Source: Candidatus Lindowbacteria bacterium RIFCSPLOWO2_12_FULL_62_27
GTDB lineage: Bacteria; Lindowbacteria; 2-12-FULL-62-27
Reading direction: 5' to 3'
DNA length: 64,000 bases
NCBI GenBank assembly: GCA_001784175.1
Contig: MFPR01000002.1
Coordinates: 46,221-110,220, forward strand
The stretch's first letter is position 1. Each line of letters opens with the position of its first letter. The notes below the pieces were generated by a model, which saw only the letters and a list, made by a program, of their open reading frames with translations, was not told the DNA's origin and did no database searches. The position numbers and the translations under genes were made by a program. Of the stretch, positions 51,001 through 63,000 are shown piece after piece.

Positions 51001-54000
51001 GGTGGCTGTCGTGACGTCGGAGCCGTTCAGGTTCACGGTCACCAGCGCCCCCGCCTCCGCCACGCCGCTGACCGTCTGGCCCGTGAGGGCGGTGGCGAGG
51101 TTGTCGGGCGTGAATATCTGCGGGGCGTCCGGCCGGGCGTTGTCGATGGAGACGTTGCCGCTGGCGGTCAGGATCTGGCCGTTGGAATTGTCGATCGCGG
51201 TGACTTTCCAGTAATAGGTCTTCGTGGCGCTCGGACTCAGGATGACGCCGGCGTCGGTCTTGCCGCGGAAAATGAACGACTTGGCCGCCGGGTAAACGTT
51301 GACGGTCACGCTGTCGTTAAAGACCGCGACGGTGTCGCCGGGATTGGCGAATACCTGGAAGAGCGCCGACGCGCTGTCCTTGGCGCCGTCCATCTTGAAG
51401 CTGATCGTGGTGAAATCGTTGACTGCGTCGCCGTTCTCGGGGCTGATGGTCGCCGGGCTCATGGCGACGTTCGTCAGGCTGAAGGGCGTGTTGTCGATCT
51501 CGACCTCGGTCGAGACTTCCGACGTGAGGCCATGCCCGTCCACCGCCGTGACCACGATCCGGTACTGGCCGTCCGGTTGAGGCGAAGCCGCGCCGCCGCC
51601 GTCGAGGGTGACCAGCGCGTTCGTCACGTCGCCGGTCGGCGCCGCGTACGACGTGAACGTGACCTTCGCGCCCGTGACTTTCGAATAAACGTCCACACGG
51701 CTCGTGACGGCGCCTATCGTGCTGTACCGGATCGTCGTCACGTCGTCCTCTCCCGGCGTTGCGGCGGGACTGAACGGGTTCGGGATCGCGCTCTGCGTCA
51801 GAGTCACCACCGGCGCCACCTGGTCCTTGATGCCGGCCACCGACACGCTCGCCTTGTTGCCGCTCTTGTCCGTGACGCGGATTTCAAACGTGTAGGTGTC
51901 GTCCAGCACGAGATTGTCGTTGATATCTTTTCCGTCCCACACGATCGCGTTCTGCCCGGCGCCCTGGGAGAGGCCGACGGTCGGGACCGAATCGATGAAC
52001 GTCCCGTCGCTGGCCTTGATCACCACAAAGGCCGAATCGACGGACTCGTTCAATACGTATTTGATCGTCGCGCCGCCCGCGCCGAACACGGCCGGGTCGA
52101 CCACGGCGTCGCCGATCTGCGGCGCCGTGACGTCCGTGATGCCGGTGTCGTACCGGATCGTCAGCGTGTCGCTGAGCGCGCCCGTGTTGCCGGCGGCGTC
52201 GACGGCGTAGGCCACGATCTTCCAGTCGCCCAGCGTGTCGCCGAGGAGCGTGAAATTCACGGTGCCGAGCCAGGAGGCGGCGCCCGAAGCCTGGCTGTCC
52301 TGTTTCAGCTTCGTGATCTGGCCGAAGTCGGTGTCCGGAACGTACACGCGCACGAACACCTTCGAGACGCTGCCGACCGTGTCGGTTGCGGATCCGGTGA
52401 CCGAGATCGGGCCGGCGTTGAACTGCGAGTTCTGCGCCGGCGTCGTGATCCGCGCCTGCGGGTTGTCCTTGTCGAACACGAAGGTTGCGGTTTCGGCCAT
52501 GAAGTTTCCGGCGACGTCGACGGCGGTCACGACGATCGTGCAGATTCCGGCCTCGGCCGCCGCGTCCAGGATGTTGCCGCCGGACAGCAGCCTTCCCATC
52601 GAGTCGGCGGCGGCGTTGAAGTCGAACGTGCCCACTTTCTGGTTTGACGCGTTGTAGAAGGTCACCGTGGTCGTCTCGTTGTAGGCCGTGACGTCCGTCA
52701 CCCGGCCGCTCTGGCTCGGCGTTGTGTCGACGAGGTCGACGCCCGCCAGCACCACGCTGTCGCCGTAGGCTCGCGTCGCCACAAAGACCTGCTGGGCGCC
52801 GGACCCGGACGCGGTCACGGGGATCGTCTCGAAAATCGTCGCGGACAGGCCGTGGGCCAGAATGAAATCGACCCGCGTCGGCTTGACGGTGTCATAGCGG
52901 ATGATTCGCGTGTCTTCGAGAATATTGCCCACGCGGTCGACCACCCGCACCCACAGGGCGTAGTCGCCGTCCTGGGTGCCGTCGGTGAGCCGGCCGAGCG
53001 AGAGGGTGCTGACATCGATGGCGCCCGGGGTGCCGCTCGCGTTGAGGTTGAGGGCGGTGGCGGCTTCGGTGAAGGCGCTGTCGCCGTTTTCGTCCCAGAT
53101 CCACCGAAGCTGCGGCACGGTGTCGCCGCTCACGCCGGTCACGGTGTCGCCCACGCGAACCACGATGTTGTCCAGCCGGTTCACCTTGGCGGCGGTGTCG
53201 GGGAAGATGGAGAAGAACGGCAGCTCCGCGTCGTATTTGAACGTCCGCTTTTCGCTCCGCTGGTTGCCCGCCTGGTCGAAGGCCGTCACGAGGACCTCGA
53301 GGTCGCCGCTGACCGGGGTCGAGTCGGTCAGCCAGAAGACCACGAGGGAGTCCCCGGCCGTGCTGATGACCCCGCCGATGCTCTGGCCGGTCGTCTTGTT
53401 CGTGACGCTGATGGAACTGCCGGCGAGGTTGATCCCGCCGTTGAATTTGAAGCCGAGGTCCGTCGCGACCTGGCTCGAGGAATCGGTGAGCTGGACGACG
53501 ATCGAGTCGATCTGCTGGCTCGCGCCGACGATCTGGCCCTCCACGACGGTCGGGCCGCCGCCCCGGTTGTTCAGATAGAAATTACTGCCGATGATGCTCG
53601 GACCCACGCTGTCGATCACAAAGGAGTCGGTCAGCGTGGCCGTGTTGCCCGCGTTGTCGGCCACCACGATGTAGACGCCGTAGACGCCGTCCTTCTTGCC
53701 GTCCCCGGCCACGTCGAAGACCAGGTCCAGCGTGACGGCGTCGCCCGGGGTCGGGGCGTTGTTGCTCCGCACGATCCCGACGTTCGCGCCCACCGGATCG
53801 ACCAGCCGGGCGCCGCTGGTGGTCGTGTTGATGTCGACCCCCGCGTTGTTCTGGCCTGCCACGGGCGCGGCCGGGTCCGTGAACGTCACCTTCACGCGGT
53901 CGACGCTCGTCCGGACGGTCGTATCGAAACTCGTCAGGGTCTTGGAGGCCGTGCCCGTGTCGAACACCACGATCTTGCTCGTGCTCGCAAACGCCGGCGC

Positions 54001-57000
54001 CGTCTGGTCCAGCGTGAACGTGAAGGACGCCGAGGTGTCGCGGTTGCCGGCGTCGTCGATCGCGACCGCCGCCACGACATAGTTGCCGTCCCCGCCGGCC
54101 ACCAGGGTCGAGTTGGCGATGCGGGCAATCCACGTGTCGAAGGAACCGCCCGCGTTCGTGTCCGGGTTGTTGATCCCGCCGAAGTCCGCCGACTTGACGG
54201 TCACCGTCGAGTTGTTCGGCAGCGTCACGAGAAGCTCCACGCGGTTCAGGCCGCCGGTCGCGCCCGCCGGGGTGCTCCGGCCCGAAATCAAAATGTCCTC
54301 GGTCGCGTCCTGCGTGCTCTTGCCGTTGAAGGGACTGACCTGCCCGCTCGCCTCCTCCTTCGCGGTCGTGACGCTCGGTTTCGGCGCGACGTTGTCGAGC
54401 CGGTAAAAGACGAATTGATCTTCGGCGCGCACTTCGAGTTGGAGCGTGTTGGCGTCGCTGTCGCCCGGCGCGACGCCGATCGTGTCCAGCCGCGTGAAGT
54501 CCACAGCGCCGGTCACGCGCCGGCCGATGGTCGTGCCCGTGTCGATGACGATCGTGTCCTCAAGGCCCCCGCCGCGAACGATGACCGTCGTCCGCGTGTC
54601 CACGTTCGAGCCTCGCACGATCAGCACGACCTTGCTCGGACGCGGCAGCGCCGTGTCGCCGCCCGCTTCCGTGCCGATCGTCACGCCGGTGGTGTCCACG
54701 CCTTTCAGGCTGACCTGCTTGCCGCTCCGGACGCTCGTGTTGCCGACGGTGTCGGCGGCCGTCGCGTAGAGGACGTTGTCGCCCTGCGAGATCGTCACGG
54801 TCGCGCTCCAGGCGCCGGTCGTGGTGTTCGCGGTGACGGTGCCGACGTCCGCGCCGTTCAGGTTGACGGTCACCAGCGACCCGGCCTCGGCCTGGCCGCT
54901 CACGGTCTGCGCCGAGGCGGACACGGCGAGGTTGTCCGGCGAGAAAATCTGCGGCGGGTCCGGCCGCTGGTTGTCGATGTTGATGTTGCCGGCGGCGGTC
55001 AGGACCTGTCCGTTGCCGCCGTCGATGGCGGTGATCTTCCAGTAATATGTTTTCGTCGTCCTCGGACTGAGAATCCCGCCGGTGTCGATCTTGCCGCGGA
55101 AAATGAACGTCTTGACGGCCGGGAACACGTTGATGGTCAGGCTGTCGTTGAAAACCGCGGTCGTGTCGGTGGGGTTCGCGAACACCTGGAACCGCACGGT
55201 CGCGCTGTCCTTCGCGCCGTCCGCGGTGAACCGGACGGTCGTGAAGTCGTTCTGGGCGTCGGCGTTTTCGGGGCTGATGGTCGTCGGGCTGATCGATACG
55301 CCGGTCAGCGAGAATGGCGTCACGTCGATCTCCACCTCGCTCGCCACCTGCGCCGCCAGGCCGTGCCCGTCCACCGCCGTTACGACGATGCGGTACAGGC
55401 CGTCCGGCGGCGTCGTCGCGCCGGTTCCGGTCCATGTGACGAGCGAGTCCGTGACGTCACCCGACACGCTGAACACGGTGGCCGCAAGCGCGCCGGTCGT
55501 CTTCGCGTAGACCTCCACCCGGCTCGTCACCGCGCCCACCGTCGTGTACCGGAGGGTTGTGACGTCGTCCTGGCCGGGCGTGACGCCGGGGCTGAACGGA
55601 TTGGGAATGGGCGACTGCGTCAGCGTCACGACCGCCGGCACCACGTCCTTCACGCCCTGCACCGTCACGCTCGTCTTGTTGCCGCTCTTGTCGGTCACGC
55701 GGATTTCAAAGGAATACGTGTCGTCCAGCACGAGATTGCCATCCACGTCTTTTCCGTCCCACACGATCGCGTTCTGGCCCGCGCCCTGCGCCACGCCGTT
55801 GGTGGGCGCCGTGTCAATAAACGTGCCGTCGCTGGACTTGATCACCACGAGCGCGGTGTCGACGGCTTCGTTCAATACATATTTAATGGCGGCGCCGGCC
55901 GCGCCGAACACGCCCGGATCGACGGCGGCGTCGCTGATGATCGGCGCCGTCACGTCCGTGATGCCGGTGTCGTAGCGGATCGTGAGCGTATCGCTCAAAG
56001 CGCCCGTGTTGCCGGCCGCATCCACTGCATACGCGACGATCTTCCAGTCGCCCAGCGTGTCGCCGAGGAGCGAGAAATTGACGGTACCGAGCCATGAGGC
56101 GGCGCCGGACACCTGGCTGTCCTGTTTCAGCTTCGTGATCTGGCCGAAATCGGTGTCCGGAACGTAGACGCGCATGAAGACCTTGGCGACGGTGCCGGTC
56201 GTGTCGGTGGCGACGCCGCTGATGGCCGTGGGGCTGACGTTGAACTGCGTGTTCTGGGGCGGCGCCACGATCCGCGCGATCGGCAGGTCCTTATCGAAGA
56301 CGAAGGTCGCGGTTTCGGCCATGAAATTTCCCGCGGCATCGACGGCCGTGACGACGATCGTGCAAATGCCGATCTCGCTCGCCGCGTCCAGAATCGTCCC
56401 GCCCGTCAGGTACCGGCCCATCGTGTCGGGAATCGCCTGCGACACGAAGGCGCCGACCTTCTGGTTGGCGGAGTTGTAGAAGGTCACGGTCGTGGTGTCG
56501 CCGTAGCCGGTGACGTCGGTCGTGTCGCCGTTCGGGCTCGGCGCCGAGTCGACAAGGTCGACGCCGGCGAAGATCACGCTGTCGTTGTAGGCGCGGGTCG
56601 CGACGTAAATCGTCTGGCCCAAGGCGTCGGTCGTCGCCGTGACCGGGACCGTCTCGGTCACGGTCGCGCTGGCGCCGTGGACGATCAGAAAGTCCTCCCG
56701 GCGCGGCTTGACGGTGTCGTACCGCACAATCTTCGTGTCCTCCGTCACGTTGCCGGCCCGGTCGGTCACGCGGACCCACAGGGCGTAGTCTCCGTCCTGG
56801 GCGCCGGTGACCGCGCGGCCCAGGCTGAGGTTGCTCGTGTCGATCTGGCCGGCGGCGCCGCTCGTGTTCAGAATGAGGGTGGTGACGGCCTCGTCGAAGG
56901 TCCCGTCTCCGTTTTCGTCATAGATCCATATCAATTGCGGCGACGTGTCGGGACTGACGCCCGAAACGGTGTCGCCGATGCGCACGACGAGGTTGTCCAG

Positions 57001-60000
57001 GCGGTTCACATTTTTTCCGGTGTCGGGCGAGATCGTGAAGAACGGCGCCTGCGCGTCGTACTTGAAGGTCCGCTTTTCGCTCCGCTGGTTGCCGACCTGG
57101 TCGAAGGCGGTGACGTTGATTTCAAGCTCGCCGCTCACGGGCGTTGAATCGGTGAGCTGGAAGATCAGGAGGGAATCGCCGGCCGTGCTGCTCGTGCCGC
57201 CGATGCTCTGGCCGGTCGTTTTGTTCGTCACGCTGATCGAACTGCCGCTGAGGTTCACGCCGCCGTTGAATCCGAAGCCGAGGTCGCCGGCCACTGAACT
57301 TGACGAGTCCGTGATCTGGAGGGCGATGGTTTCGATGGTTGAATTTGCGCCGAAGATCTGGCCCTCGTCGATCACCGAACCGCCGCCGCGGTTGTTCACG
57401 TAGAAGGCGCTTCCCACGATCCGCGGACCCACGCTGTCGATCAGGAAAGAGTCGGTCACGGCGGCGGTGTTGCCCGCGTTGTCCGCCACGATCACGTACA
57501 CGCCGTAGACGCCGTCTTTGCGGCCGTCGCCGCTCACGTCGAAGATCAGGTCCATCGCGACTTCGTCGCCCGGCGTCGGGCCGTTGTTGCTCCGCACGAC
57601 GCCGACGTTCGCGCCGCGCGGGTCCACCAGCCGGCCGCCGCTGGTGGTGGTGTTGATGTCGATGCCCGCGTTCTTCTGGCCTGCCGTGGGCGCCGCGGCG
57701 TCCGCCAGTTTCACCCGCACCTTGCCGACGCCCGACCGGACGGTCGTGTCAAACGGCGTCAGCGTCTTGGAGGTCGTGCCGCTGTCCGGATCGACCGTGA
57801 TGGCCCCGGTCGCGGCGAGGCCCGGCGCGGTCTGGTCCAGCGTAAAGGTGGAGGCCGTCGAGGAATCCTGGTTGCCGGCATTGTCGATCGCCACCGCGAC
57901 GATCTGATAGTCGCCGTCGCCGCCGGCCAGCAGGGTCGAGTTCGGAATCCGGACCACCCACGTGTCGAAGGAGGCGCCCGCACCCGTGTCCGGATTGTTC
58001 AGGCCGGGGAAATCCACCGACTTGATCGTCGACGTCGCCTTGTTTGGCAGCGTCACCACCAGTTCCACCCGGCTCAGGCCGCCCGTCGTCCCCGCCGGAG
58101 TGCTGCGGCCGAGTACCAGCACGTCCTCGGTCGCGTCCAGCGTGCTCTTCGCGTTGAAGGGGCTCACCTGGCCCGACAGCTCCTCCCGCACGGCGGTGAT
58201 GGTCGGTTTCGGCGCGACGTTGTCAAGCCGGAAAAATACGAATTGATCCTCGGCGCGGACTTCCAACTCAAGTCCGGCCGCGTCGCTGTCGCCCGATTTC
58301 AGGCCGATCGTGTCCAGCCGGCTGAACTCCACGCTGCCGGTGACCGCACGGCCGATGGGCGTGCCCGTGTCGATCGTGATCGTGTCCTCAAGTCCGCCGC
58401 CGCGCACAATTACCACCGTGCGCGTATCGACGTTCGAGCCCCGCACGATCAGGACGGCCTTGCTCGACCGCGGAAGTATCGTGTCGCCGCCGGCGGCCAC
58501 CGCGATCGCCACGCCGGCCGTGTCGGCGCCTTTCACGCCGACCTGCCCGCCGCTTCGCACGCTCTTGTTGCCGACGGCGTCCGTCGCCGTGGCGTAGACG
58601 ATGTTGTCGCCCTGCACGATGCCCACGGTCGCGCTCCAGGCGCCGGTCGTCGCGTTCGACGTGATGGTCGCCACGTCCGAGCCGTTCACGTTGAGCGTTA
58701 CGAGCGCGCCGGCCTCGGCCGAACCGCTGATGGTCTGGCCGGTGGCGGACGTCGCGAGGTTGTCGGGCGTGAAAATCTGCGGGGGATCGGGGCGCTCGTT
58801 GTCGAGGTTGACGTTGCCGCTGGCGGTCAGAATCTGGCCATTGCCGCCGTCGATCGCCGTGACTTTCCAGTAGTATGTTTTGGTCGCGTTCGGGCTCAAG
58901 ATGCCGCCGGTGTCGATCTTGCCCCGGAAGATGAACGATTTCGACGCCGGAAAGACGTTGACGGTCACGCTGTCATTGAAGACCGCGGTCGTGTCGGTCG
59001 GGTTCGCAAAGACTTGGAATCGTATCGTCGCGCTGTCCTTCGCGCCGTCCGACGTGAACCGGATGGTCGCGAAATCGTCCTGGGCGTCGCCGTTTTCGGG
59101 GCTGATGGTCGCCGGCGTGATCGATACGCCCGTCAACGAGAACGGCGTGATGTCGATCTCCACTTCGCTCGAGGCTTCCGACGTCAGGCCGTGGCCGTCC
59201 ACGGCGGTCACGACGATCCGGTAGAGACCGTCCGGCGGGGTCGGCGCGCCGGAACCGGTCCACGTCACCACCGAGTCGGTCACGTCGCCCGCCACGTTGA
59301 CCAGCGTCGCGATCAGCGCGCCCGTCGTCTTTGCGTAGACCTCCACCCGGCTGCTCACGGCGCTCACGGTCGTGTAGCGGAGGGTCGTCACGTCGTCCTG
59401 GCCCGGGGTGGCGGGCGAGGGACTGAACGGATTCGGAATGGGCGATTGCGTCAGCGTCACCACCGGCGGCACCACGTCCTTGACGCCCTTCACGGTCACG
59501 CTGGTCTTGTTGCCGCTCCGGTCGGTCACCCGGATCTCGAACGAGTAGGTGTCGTCCAGCACCAGATTGCCGTTCACATCTTTTCCGTCCCACACGATCA
59601 CGTTCTGGCCCGCGCCCTGCGTTACGCCGTTGGTGGGCGCCGTGTCGATGAACGCGCCGTCGCTGGCCTTGACCACCACGAGGGCGGTGTCGACGGTTTC
59701 GTTCAATACATATTTAATGGCGGCGCCGCTTGCGCCGAACACGCCGGGATCGACCACGGCGTCGCTGATCTGCGGCGCCGTCACGTCGGTGATGCCGGTG
59801 TCGTACCGGATCGTCAGCGTGTCGCTGAGCGCGCCGGTGTTGCCGGCGGCGTCGATGGCGTACGCGACGATCTTCCAGTCGCCCAGCGTGTCGCCGAGGA
59901 GCGTGAAATTGACGGTGCCGAGCCAGGAGGCCGCGCCGGAGGCCTGGCTGTCCTGCTTCAGTTTCGTGATCTGGCCGAAGTCGGTGTCCGGAACGTAGAC

Positions 60001-63000
60001 CCGCACGAAGACTTTGGCCACGCTCCCGGTCGTGTCGCTCGCGATGCCGGTGACGGCGATGGGACCGATGTTGAACTGCGTGTTCTCGGCCGGCGTCACG
60101 ATCCGGGCCTGCGGCAGGTCCTTGTCGAACACAAACGTCGCGGTTTCGCTCATGTAGTTGCCCGCGGCGTCGGCCGCCGTCACCACGATCGTGCAGACGC
60201 CGACCTCCGACGCAAGGTCGAGGATGTTGCCGCCGCTCAGTTGCCGGCCCATCGTGTCGGCGCCGGCCTCAAAGACGAATGAGCCGACTTTCTGGTTGGC
60301 CGCGTTGTAGAAGGTGAGGGTCGTGGTGTCGTTGTAACCGGCGACGTCCGTGACCCGGCCGTTCGGGCTGGCTGCGGTATCGACGAGATCGATGCCGGCG
60401 AACACCACGCTGTCATTGTAAGCCCGCGTCGCCACGTGGACGGTCTGGAGGCCGGAACCGGTCTTCGCCACCGGGATCGTTTCGGTCACGCTCGCGCTCG
60501 CGCCGTGTACCAGCACGAAATCCTGCAGGGTGGGTTTCACCGTGTCATAGCGGAGAATCCGCGTGTCCTCGAGGATGTTGCCGGCCCGGTCGGTCACTCG
60601 CACCCACAGGGCGTAATCGCCGTCCTGCGTGCCGCCGGTCGCGCGGCCCAAGCTGAGCGAGCTCACGTCGATCTGTGCGGCGACGCCGCTCGCGTTGAGG
60701 GACAGGGTCGTCGCCGGCTCGGTGAAGGCGCTGTCGCCGTTTTCGTCCCAGATCCATTTCAGTTCCGGCGGCGTGTCGGAGCTGACACCCGTGACCGTGT
60801 CGCCCACCCGGACCGTAATGCTGTCCAGGCGGTTCATCTTCGCGCCGGTATCCGGGGAGATCGTGAAGAACGGCAGTTGCGCGTCATATTTGAACGTCCG
60901 CTTCTCCGTGCGCTGGTTCCCCGACTGGTCAAAAGCCGTCACCTGCACCTCGAGGTCGCCGCTGACCGGTGTCGAGTCCGTCAGCCAGAAAATCACCAGC
61001 GAGTCGCCGGCGGTGCTTACCACGCCCGACACGCTCTGGCCCGTGGTCCTGTTCGTCGCGCTGATGGAACTGCCGGCGAGGTTGACCCCGCCGTTGAATT
61101 TGAAGCCGAGGTCGGTCGTGACCTGGCTCGATGAGTCGGTGAGCTGGATGACGATCGAATCGATGACTTGTGTCGCGCCGAAGATCTGGCCCTCCGAGAG
61201 GGTCGAGCCGCTGCCGCGCTCGTTCAGATAAAAATTGCTCCCGACCACGGCCGGGCCCACGCTGTCGATCACGAAGGAGTCCCGCAGGGTCGCCGTGTTG
61301 CCGGCGTTGTCCGACACCACGATCTGCACGCCGTAGACGCCGTCCTTCTTGCCGTCGCCCGCCACGTCGAACACGAGGTCCAGCGCGACCTGGTCCCCCG
61401 GCGTCGGGCCGTTGTTGCTTCGCACGACGCCGACGTTCGCGCCGGCCGGATCGATCAGGCGAGCGCCGCTCGTGGTCGTGTTGATGTCGAGGCCCGCGTT
61501 GCTGTGGCCGGCGACGGGCGCGGCCGGGTCCGTGAACGTCACGCTCACCTTGCCGACCGCCGTCCGAACGGTCGTGTCGAAACTGGTGAGGCTCTTGAAA
61601 CCGCTGCTGGTGTCGTGAACGATGATGAAGCCGGTCGTCGCGAACACCGGCGCGGTCTGGTCCAGCGTGAAGGTCGAGGCGGTCGAGGAGTCCTGGTTGC
61701 CGGCGTTGTCGATCGACACCGCCACCACCTGGTAATCGCCGTCGCCGCCGGTCACCAGCGTGGTATTTGCGATGCGGACGATCCACGTGTCGAACGCGCC
61801 GCCCGAGACGTTCGTGTCCGGATTGTTGACGCCCGGAAAGTCGGTGGACTTCACGGTCACCGTCGTCTTGTTCGGCAGCGTCACCACCACGTCGACCCGG
61901 TTGAGACCGCCGGTCTTGCCCGCCGGGAAACTCCGGCCGGTGACGAGGATGTCCTCGGTCGCATCCTGCGTGCTCTTGCCGTTGAAGGGACTCACCTGGC
62001 CCGACAGCTCCTCCCGGATCGCCGTGACGCTCGGTTTCGGTGCGACGTTGTCCAGCCGGAAAAAGACGAATTGATCCTCCGCGCGCACCTCGAGCTCCAA
62101 CCCGGTCGCGTCGCTGTCCCCCGATTTCACGCCGATCGTGTCCAGACGGCTGAACTCCACGCTGCCGGTCACCGACTGGCCGATCAGCGTGCCGGTGTCG
62201 ATCACGATCGTGTCCTCCAGCGCGCCGCCCCGCACGATCACCGTCGTACGCGTGTCTACGTTCGAACCGCGCACGATCAGCACGACTTTCGAAACCCGCG
62301 GCAGGATCGTGTCGCCGCCGGCCTCCGTGCCGATCGCTACGCCGGTGTCGACGCCGGCCATGCTCACCTTCCGGCCGCTCCGCACGCTCTTGTTGCCCAC
62401 GGTGTCGGTCACGGTCCCGTACACGATGTTGTCGCCCTGCGCGACGGTCAGGGTCGTGCTCCACGAGCCGGTTACGGCGTTGGCGCTGACGGTCGTCACG
62501 TCCGAGCCGTTCAGGTTGACGGTCACCTGAGCGCCCGGCTCCGCCAGGCCGCTCACCGTATGGGAGGTGAGGGCGGTGGCGAGGTTGTCCGGGGTGAAAA
62601 TCTGCGCGGCCGCCGGCCGCTGGTTGTCGATGTCGACGTTGCCGCTCGCGGTCAGGATCTGGCCGTTCGAGCCGTCGATCGCGGTGACCTTCCAGTAATA
62701 TGTCTTCGTCGCGTTCGGGCTTAGAATCCCGCCGGTGTCGGACTTGCCCCGGAATATGAACGTCCGGATGGCCGGGAAGACGTTGACGGTCACGCTGTCG
62801 TTGTAGACCGCCGTCGTGTCGGTCGGGTTCGCAAAGACCTGGAACCGCACCGTCGCGCTGTCCTTCGCGCCGCCCACCGTGAATCCGATCGACGCGAAAT
62901 CGTTCACGGCATCGCCGTTCTCCGGGCTGATCGCCGTCGGGCTGATCGAAACGCCGGTCAGGCTGAACGGCGTAACGTCAATCTCTACTTCGCTCGAAAC

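Noticed and set aside
52852-56097. 1,081-codon open frame on the + strand
   Set aside because: Same in-register antisense shadow. Similar shadows recur at matching places of neighbouring repeats, which reflects repetition of the sense gene.
60929-62464. 511-codon open frame on the minus strand in another frame
   Set aside because: Arg-rich low-complexity product overlapping the coherent repeat frame of A1; typical shifted-frame shadow in GC-rich DNA.
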